This document shows positions 59,355 through 64,000 of a stretch of DNA of 64,000 nucleotides, in pieces; within the stretch, counting starts at the first letter, position 1, and each line of letters opens with the position of its first letter. A program made the position numbers and the translations under genes. Source of the stretch: Pseudoxanthomonas sp. z9 (lineage in GTDB: Bacteria; Pseudomonadota; Gammaproteobacteria; Xanthomonadales; Xanthomonadaceae); contig NZ_VFID01000011.1 of NCBI RefSeq assembly GCF_006542425.1, forward strand, positions 374,001-438,000. The letters run 5' to 3'. Below the pieces are notes generated by a model. The model was not told where the DNA came from. It searched no databases and saw nothing but the letters and a program-made list of their open reading frames with translations.

Positions 59355-59718
59355 CGGTCCTGATCTCCAGGTTGTGGTGGTCCGGGTCATGGAAGTACAG
59401 CGCGTCAGCCCAACCGCCGGCGCCGAACTGCGGGCGGATCAGGCCATCGCGCGAAAAGGGATCGCCGCCGAATGGAATGCCCGCCGCGAGCAGCCGTTCG
59501 CGGATCCGGCTGAACCGAGCGCGATCCATGTGGAAGGCGAGATGCGCTTCGTCGCGCGGTTCGGCTTCCAGCAGATCGATGACGCTTCCGGGCGCGATGC
59601 GCAGCACCTCGAAGGGGCCCTGCCGTCCCTCATGTGTGAAGCCCAGCACCGCGGCATAGAAACGCACGGAGGCCGGGGCGCTGCGGACGCGCAGGATGAG
59701 ATGATCGAGTCGTACCAT
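59341..59718 (-). CDS. VOC family (glyoxalase/dioxygenase-fold) protein
   Basis: A 125-residue single vicinal-oxygen-chelate protein. It opens VRLDHLILRVRSAPASVRFYAAVLGF, where His is a metal ligand, and has AHLAFHMDR (His) and YFHDPDHHNLEIRT (His and Glu), completing the metal set. Members are glyoxalases, fosfomycin-type enzymes or extradiol dioxygenases; none can be chosen here. It is the first gene of the operon, 140 bases from the divergent LysR gene, and overlaps the SDR start. Confidence 0.85.
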   Translation of the reverse strand: MVRLDHLILRVRSAPASVRFYAAVLGFTHEGRQGPFEVLRIAPGSVIDLLEAEPRDEAHLAFHMDRARFSRIRERLLAAGIPFGGDPFSRDGLIRPQFGAGGWADALYFHDPDHHNLEIRTDDER

Positions 59719-59858
59719 GAGCTGGACGGACCGGCGCCGTGGACACGACGCGCTGCCGCGATGAGGGTGTGGGATCGGAAGTCTAGGCGCGTGATCGCCA
59801 CGGACACAGCCACGCCCGGGTATGGCCCCCCTGCACGAATGCATAGGTGAAGCTGGAC

Positions 59859-60758
59859 ATGTCGATCGACTGGGATGATCTGGAAACGGTGCTGGCGATC
59901 GTGCGCGGCGGTAGCCTGAGCGCGGCGGCGCGGGCGATGGGCACCACCCAGCCGACCATCGGCCGTCGGCTGGACGCGCTGGAACGGCGGCTGGGCGCCC
60001 AACTGTTTGAACGCGAGGCCGGTGGGATGCGGCCGACGCCGCTCGCGCATTCGCTGCTCGACGGGCTGGAGCGAATGGAGGCGGGCGCGCAGGCCATCCA
60101 GCGCCAGGTCGCCGCGCGCGACACCGGCCTGAGCGGCGAGATCCTGGTGACCAGCCTGGACTGGTTGGGCGACGAGGTCATCGCGCCGATGCTGGCGCGT
60201 TTCGCCAGCCGCCATCCGGGCGTGTTGATCGAGCTGGTCAACGACACGCGCGTGTTCAACCTGGCCCGGCGCGAGGCCGATCTGGCGTTCCGGTTCGGCG
60301 CCTTTGCCCAGGACAACCTGGTCGACCGCCCGGTCGGCAACGTGGCCTATGCGCTGTACGCGTCCACCGATTACCTGCAACGCCATGGAACGCCGGATCC
60401 CGCGGATGGCATGGCCGGCCACCAGGTGGTGCTGCTGGATCGGGCGGCGGGCGACGTGCCGCATGAGAGCGGCCTGCGCGGCGTGGCCCATCGCGCCCGC
60501 ACGGTCCTGCACGGCAATGGCCTGCGCACGCACCTGGCGGTGGCGCGGGAAGGAATCGCGATGGCGGTGCTACCGTGCCTGCTGGGCGATCGCGAAGCCG
60601 GGCTGCACCGGATGCCGGTGGCGGAAGCGAGGTCCGTGCGTGCGGTGCGCGTGGGCTATCACGCCGACATGCGCGATACCCCGCGCCTGCGCGCGCTGAT
60701 CGATTTCATCGTGCGCGAATTCGAGGTGATTGCCGCCCGTCTCGACCCCGCGGGATGA
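59859..60758 (+). CDS. LysR family transcriptional regulator
   Basis: A 299-residue LysR protein. HTH at residues 3-62: DWDDLETVLAIVRGGSLSAAARAMGTTQPTIGRRLDALERRLGAQLFER. The effector domain follows (about 90-295). The ATG at 59859 is preferred; a GTG at 59847 is in frame four codons upstream. It is divergent from the VOC-SDR-DUF6058 operon, which is probably its target. The HTH is of the common GcvA-like or CysB-like branch, giving no clue to the ligand. Confidence 0.9.
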   Translation: MSIDWDDLETVLAIVRGGSLSAAARAMGTTQPTIGRRLDALERRLGAQLFEREAGGMRPTPLAHSLLDGLERMEAGAQAIQRQVAARDTGLSGEILVTSLDWLGDEVIAPMLARFASRHPGVLIELVNDTRVFNLARREADLAFRFGAFAQDNLVDRPVGNVAYALYASTDYLQRHGTPDPADGMAGHQVVLLDRAAGDVPHESGLRGVAHRARTVLHGNGLRTHLAVAREGIAMAVLPCLLGDREAGLHRMPVAEARSVRAVRVGYHADMRDTPRLRALIDFIVREFEVIAARLDPAG

Positions 60759-60799
60759 AATCGCCGGGAACCTTCGCGAAGGTTCCCGGCCATGACGGA

Positions 60800-63142
60800 T
60801 CAGGGCGATGCGGGCGCCGCGTTCCAGCGTGGCGTGGCCCGGTCCTGCAGATGGCGGATGAAGAAGTCGTAGTGCCGGCGCTGCACGTAGTCGAACGGTT
60901 CGGCCCAGCGACCGACGGCATGGCCGGCGCCGGGCATCATCAACAGCTCGAAGTCCTTGTCGGCGCGGATCAGCGCGTCGGCCACCTGCAAGGTCGAGGC
61001 GGGATCCACGTTGGCATCCTGTTCGCCCACGATCAGCAGCAGGTCGCCGCGCAGTTTGCCGGCGTGTTCCACGCCCGACGCGGCCGAGTAGCTGGCGTTG
61101 ACCGGCCAGCCCAGCCACTGCTCGTTCCACCACAGCTTGTCCATGCGATTGTCGTAGCAGCCGTTGCTGGCCACGCCGGCCTTGTAGAACTCCGGATGGA
61201 AGAGCAGCGCGTGCAGGGTGTTCTGCCCGCCCGCCGACATGCCGTGGATGCCGACCCGGTTGATGTCATAGGACGGATCCTTCGCGGCCATCGCGCGGTG
61301 CCAGGCGATGCGGTCCGGGAAACCCGCATCCTGCAGGTTCTGCCAGGCCACGTCGTGGAAGGCCTTGGAGCGGCCGGTGGTGCCCATGCCGTCGATGCGC
61401 ACCACGATGAAGCCCAGGTCCGCCAGCGCCTGCATCCGCACCAGGCTGTCGCTGCCCGAATCCATGTCGAACGGCCAGAAGCGCTTGGGCACGAACGCGC
61501 CGTGTGGCCCGGCGTAGATCGACTCGATGACCGGATAGTGCTTCGACGGGTCGTGATCGCGCGGACGTACCGCGATGCCCCAGATGTCGGTGGCGCCGTC
61601 GCGGCCCTTGGCCGCGAAGATCTGTGGCGGCTTCCAACCCGCCGCGCGCAGCGCGCCGACGTCGGCACGTTCGAGCACCGACACCAGGCTGCCATCGGCG
61701 CGGCGCAGTTCCGAGACCGGCGGCAGATCCACCCGCGAATAGGTATCGAGGTAATAGGCCATGTCGCTGGAGAAGGCGACGTCGTGCCAGGCGTCGGCCT
61801 GGGTCAGGCGGGTGAGATTGCCGCCGTCGAAGTCGACCCGGAAGTAGTGCTGGAGATACGGGTCCTTGCCCGCATCCATGCCGCCGGCGGTGAACCAGAT
61901 CTGGCGCTTGTCGTCATCGACCTTCACCACGTCGCGCACCACCCATTCGCCGCGCGTGATCTGGCGCTTGACCTGGCCGCTGGCACCGTCGAACAGGTAC
62001 AGGTGGCGCCAGCCGTCGCGTTCGGAGATCCACAGCACCTCGTTGCCGTCCTTGCCGACGTCGTGGCGGTAGAGATTCCAGGCGTTGACGAAGGTCGGGC
62101 TGTCCTCGCTGACCGCCGCCCGCGCCTGGCCGCTGGCGGCATCGACGGCAATCACGCGGACCTGCTTGAAACCGCGCTGGATGTACTCGAACGCGAAGCT
62201 CGCCCCGTCCTTGCGCCACTGGATCTCCCACAGCTGCAGCGGGTTGGGGAACAGCGCGTCGTCGATGACCCGCACCGTGCGCGATTCGATATCGATCAGC
62301 ACCGGCCGTTCGATGTCCACCTCGTCGCCCGGCTTGGGATACAACTGGGTGTGGACCAGCGGCTGGATCTGGGTGCGCGGGGTGGATTCGACCCGGGTGA
62401 CGCGGCGGTCGGTGCCCGGCTTGACCCGATAGGCTGCCAGGCGGCGCGAATCGGGCGACCACGCGATTGATTCGGGATCGTAGAAGGCGTCGGCGCGGCC
62501 GTCGCGGGTGAGCGGTTCGGGCTGCGCCAGTGAACCCGCCGCGCGGATGACCAGATCGTGGCCCTGCGCGAAAACTTCCCACTTGCCGTCGGGTGAGCGG
62601 CGCGGTGCGTTGTCGGCGGGCTGGGTCATGTCCCGCACGACGCCCCAGCCACGCGGGCGGCTGGGCGTGCCGTCGTCGCGCGCGCAGGTGTAGTCCTTCA
62701 GTTCGCAACGCCATGGCCGCGGCTCGGCCAGGCCGATCTTCATCTTGATGGCGCGACCTTCGTCGGCGAATTCGAAATCGCGGAACGGCAAACGCAATGG
62801 CTCGTAGTGTTCGCCGGTGGCCTTGCCCAGCGCCGCGGCCAGGCGTGCCTGGTCGAAGGCCGGGCGCTTGCGCGGGTCCTTCGGGTCCAGGATCAGGTAG
62901 CTGAAACCGCCGGGCACGGTCTTGCGGTAGTAGAAGCGGCCATCGTGGGTGGCCTTGGCCGCGAAGGGCAGGTCGCGGGTCAGGTACATCCATTCCTGCC
63001 CCAGGTGCAGCGAGCGCTGGTAGTCCGCATCGCCGGGAGCGGCATCACCGGCCGAGGCGGCGAATGGCGAGAGCAGGGCCAGCACGATCAGCGCCGCGCG
63101 CAATCGGCGGGGGGCGGCACGCGGGCGAAGGGTATCTTTCAT
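60800..63142 (-). CDS. Secreted S9 family prolyl oligopeptidase (dipeptidyl-peptidase IV-like)
   Basis: A 780-residue exported serine peptidase. After a signal (LRAALIVLALLSPFAASA) comes a beta-propeller of about 450 residues (AAYRVKPGTDRRVTRVES, WEIQWRKDGASFAFEYIQRGF), then the alpha/beta hydrolase domain. The catalytic Ser is in GIHGMSAGGQNT near 635, the Asp in LLIVGEQDANVDP and the His in MPGAGHAVGR. The shape matches DPP4-type peptidases that remove dipeptides. The ATG at 63142 gives a clean signal. A terminator separates it from the upstream TonB receptor, but both probably serve peptide use. Confidence 0.9.
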   Translation of the reverse strand: MKDTLRPRAAPRRLRAALIVLALLSPFAASAGDAAPGDADYQRSLHLGQEWMYLTRDLPFAAKATHDGRFYYRKTVPGGFSYLILDPKDPRKRPAFDQARLAAALGKATGEHYEPLRLPFRDFEFADEGRAIKMKIGLAEPRPWRCELKDYTCARDDGTPSRPRGWGVVRDMTQPADNAPRRSPDGKWEVFAQGHDLVIRAAGSLAQPEPLTRDGRADAFYDPESIAWSPDSRRLAAYRVKPGTDRRVTRVESTPRTQIQPLVHTQLYPKPGDEVDIERPVLIDIESRTVRVIDDALFPNPLQLWEIQWRKDGASFAFEYIQRGFKQVRVIAVDAASGQARAAVSEDSPTFVNAWNLYRHDVGKDGNEVLWISERDGWRHLYLFDGASGQVKRQITRGEWVVRDVVKVDDDKRQIWFTAGGMDAGKDPYLQHYFRVDFDGGNLTRLTQADAWHDVAFSSDMAYYLDTYSRVDLPPVSELRRADGSLVSVLERADVGALRAAGWKPPQIFAAKGRDGATDIWGIAVRPRDHDPSKHYPVIESIYAGPHGAFVPKRFWPFDMDSGSDSLVRMQALADLGFIVVRIDGMGTTGRSKAFHDVAWQNLQDAGFPDRIAWHRAMAAKDPSYDINRVGIHGMSAGGQNTLHALLFHPEFYKAGVASNGCYDNRMDKLWWNEQWLGWPVNASYSAASGVEHAGKLRGDLLLIVGEQDANVDPASTLQVADALIRADKDFELLMMPGAGHAVGRWAEPFDYVQRRHYDFFIRHLQDRATPRWNAAPASP

Positions 63143-63160
63143 TCGATTTTCTCTGGAGCC

Positions 63161-63192
63161 AAAAAAGAAGGGGCCGGCCGGCTGCCGGCCCC
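63161..63192 (-). terminator. Rho-independent terminator after the right-edge TonB receptor
   Basis: GGGGCCGGC (63170-63178), loop CGGCT, GCCGGCCCC (63184-63192). Read on the minus strand the hairpin is followed by CTTCTTTTTT. It ends the receptor transcript just before the peptidase gene start. Confidence 0.85.
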
Positions 63193-63205
63193 CGGGGAAC
63201 ACCGA

Positions 63206-64000
63206 TTACTGGAACCGGTAAGCCAGCTGCGCGCCGATCTCCCGCCCGATCGGGCTGTAGGTCCAGTAGAAGTACGGGTAGTCGGCGTAGCTGTCGTCGC
63301 GCGGATGGATCTTGTCGAACACGTTGTTGACGAACAGGGTCACCGACATCTTGTCGGTGATCTTCTTCGACAGATTGGCATTCCACAGCAGGTAGGGCGC
63401 GATGCGGCGGTCCAGGTCGTAGCTGGGGATGGAGCCCATGCGTGATCCGTAGACGTTCGCTCCCCAGTCGCCGCGATTCCAGTTCACCGACAGGTTGGCG
63501 CGGCTGCGGGCGTTCCAGTTGTAGGAACGGTTGTCGCGGTCGTAGAGGACGCCGTCTTCCGCGTACTGGGTGAACTCGTAGCTGAGCGTGTGCGACCAGC
63601 CAAGCAGGACGTTGAAACGGCCCAGGCGATCGGTGTCCCAACGGTAGCGGACGGTGGCGTCGATGCCGGTGGTCTTCTCGGTGGCGGTGTTGATCGGCCC
63701 GACCGTCAGCAGGGTCACCGCGGTGCCGTCCGGATCGGTCGGCGAGGGCCGGCGCTGGACGAAATCCAGCGCGGTCTGGCAGAGCAGCGAGTTGGTGTCG
63801 ACCGGATTGCCGCTGCGATCCACGCCCAGCCGGCAATCGGCTTCACGCTTGAGCACGTAACCGTTGGACAGGTCGTTGACGCCCTGGTCGAGCTGGATGC
63901 TGTAGTAGTCGGCCTGCACCGACAAGCCGTCCAGGATGTCCCAGACGAAACCGGCGGTCCACGACTTCGAGGTTTCTTCCTCCAGCAGGCGGTTTCCGCG
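63206..64000 (-). CDS. TonB-dependent receptor, C-terminal part (partial at window edge)
   Basis: The last 264 residues of a receptor whose start lies beyond the right edge. Barrel strands are evident (SVQADYYSIQLDQGVNDLS, NVLLGWSHTLSYEF, ANLSVNWNRGDWGANVYG), and it closes with VTLFVNNVFDKIHPRDDSYADYPYFYWTYSPIGREIGAQLAYRFQ, with the terminal Phe-Gln typical of these proteins. The pattern fits the large TonB receptors paired with peptidases or sugars. The following gene is a secreted S9 peptidase after a terminator. The plug domain cannot be seen, so no substrate can be proposed. Confidence 0.88.
   Translation of the reverse strand, partial: RGNRLLEEETSKSWTAGFVWDILDGLSVQADYYSIQLDQGVNDLSNGYVLKREADCRLGVDRSGNPVDTNSLLCQTALDFVQRRPSPTDPDGTAVTLLTVGPINTATEKTTGIDATVRYRWDTDRLGRFNVLLGWSHTLSYEFTQYAEDGVLYDRDNRSYNWNARSRANLSVNWNRGDWGANVYGSRMGSIPSYDLDRRIAPYLLWNANLSKKITDKMSVTLFVNNVFDKIHPRDDSYADYPYFYWTYSPIGREIGAQLAYRFQ

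Noticed and set aside
1-64000. tRNA genes, rRNA genes, CRISPR arrays, insertion sequences or prophage
   Set aside because: I looked in the gaps and found no cloverleaf-like sequence ending in CCA, no spaced direct repeats and no transposase, integrase or phage-like products.

Overview
The window is GC-rich, densely coded DNA with many TonB-dependent receptors, Gfo/Idh and TIM-barrel sugar enzymes, c-di-GMP proteins and GTAG-headed hairpin repeats. This combination points to a gammaproteobacterium of the Xanthomonadaceae/Lysobacteraceae (Pseudoxanthomonas, Stenotrophomonas, Xanthomonas or Lysobacter type). That placement is inference; there is no rRNA or housekeeping marker here. I saw no tRNA, rRNA, CRISPR array, insertion sequence or phage gene.

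Layout, left to right. (1) 1-8000: the end of an aldose epimerase; an Oar-like TonB receptor with its own promoter and terminator; a self-contained membrane-protein/TetR operon with a palindromic operator inside the promoter spacer; a lipocalin-like gene divergent from a LysR gene; a PhyH-type dioxygenase. (2) 8284-18237: a 3-keto-glycoside module. A plus-strand operon (TIM-barrel isomerase, GMC dehydrogenase, its small Tat subunit, DUF1080 hydrolase) converges on a minus-strand operon (TIM-barrel, NupG-type MFS, Gfo/Idh dehydrogenase, secreted TIM-barrel, cytochrome c). The outer ends of both operons carry the same perfect palindrome TGCAATCGATTGCA, and the LacI gene lies beside the second copy. 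The proposed logic is oxidation of glycosides at C3 in the periplasm with electrons passing to cytochrome c, cleavage of the keto-glycoside, then uptake and re-reduction. (3) 18280-23566: a winged-helix/TPR regulator divergent from an NmrA-like gene and an EmrAB-type efflux pair. (4) 23718-30649: a Fur-type inverted repeat, a siderophore receptor, the DUF3649/PepSY/DUF3325 inner-membrane iron module, and a second siderophore-type receptor.

(5) 30680-46650: a polysaccharide-utilisation and D-galactose catabolic locus. It encodes all steps of the De Ley-Doudoroff route: mutarotase, SDR galactose dehydrogenase, SMP-30 lactonase, DgoD, DgoK and DgoA. It also has an SSS symporter, a TonB receptor, a clan GH-A hydrolase, two BNR/sialidase-fold proteins and a GH43 enzyme. 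Three copies of one motif, best copy CATATAATCAGACAATATG, sit before the receptor operon, between dgoK and the GH43 gene, and before the GntR/FCD regulator gene. They define a likely DgoR-like regulon that couples uptake of arabinogalactan or pectin side chains to galactose breakdown. (6) 46706-57655: an alpha/beta hydrolase without the usual catalytic His, a beta-helix protein, a SnoaL-like protein, a MASE1-PAS-GGDEF cyclase next to a Cache-PAS-PAS-EAL phosphodiesterase, a CurA-like reductase and a metallo-beta-lactamase-fold protein, with a REP-like pair between the last two. (7) 57766-64000: a VOC/SDR/DUF6058 operon divergent from a LysR gene, a secreted S9 peptidase, a terminator, and the C-terminal end of another TonB receptor.

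Most start codons were chosen from Shine-Dalgarno spacing, signal peptides and overlaps. All functions come from reading motifs, not from database searches.
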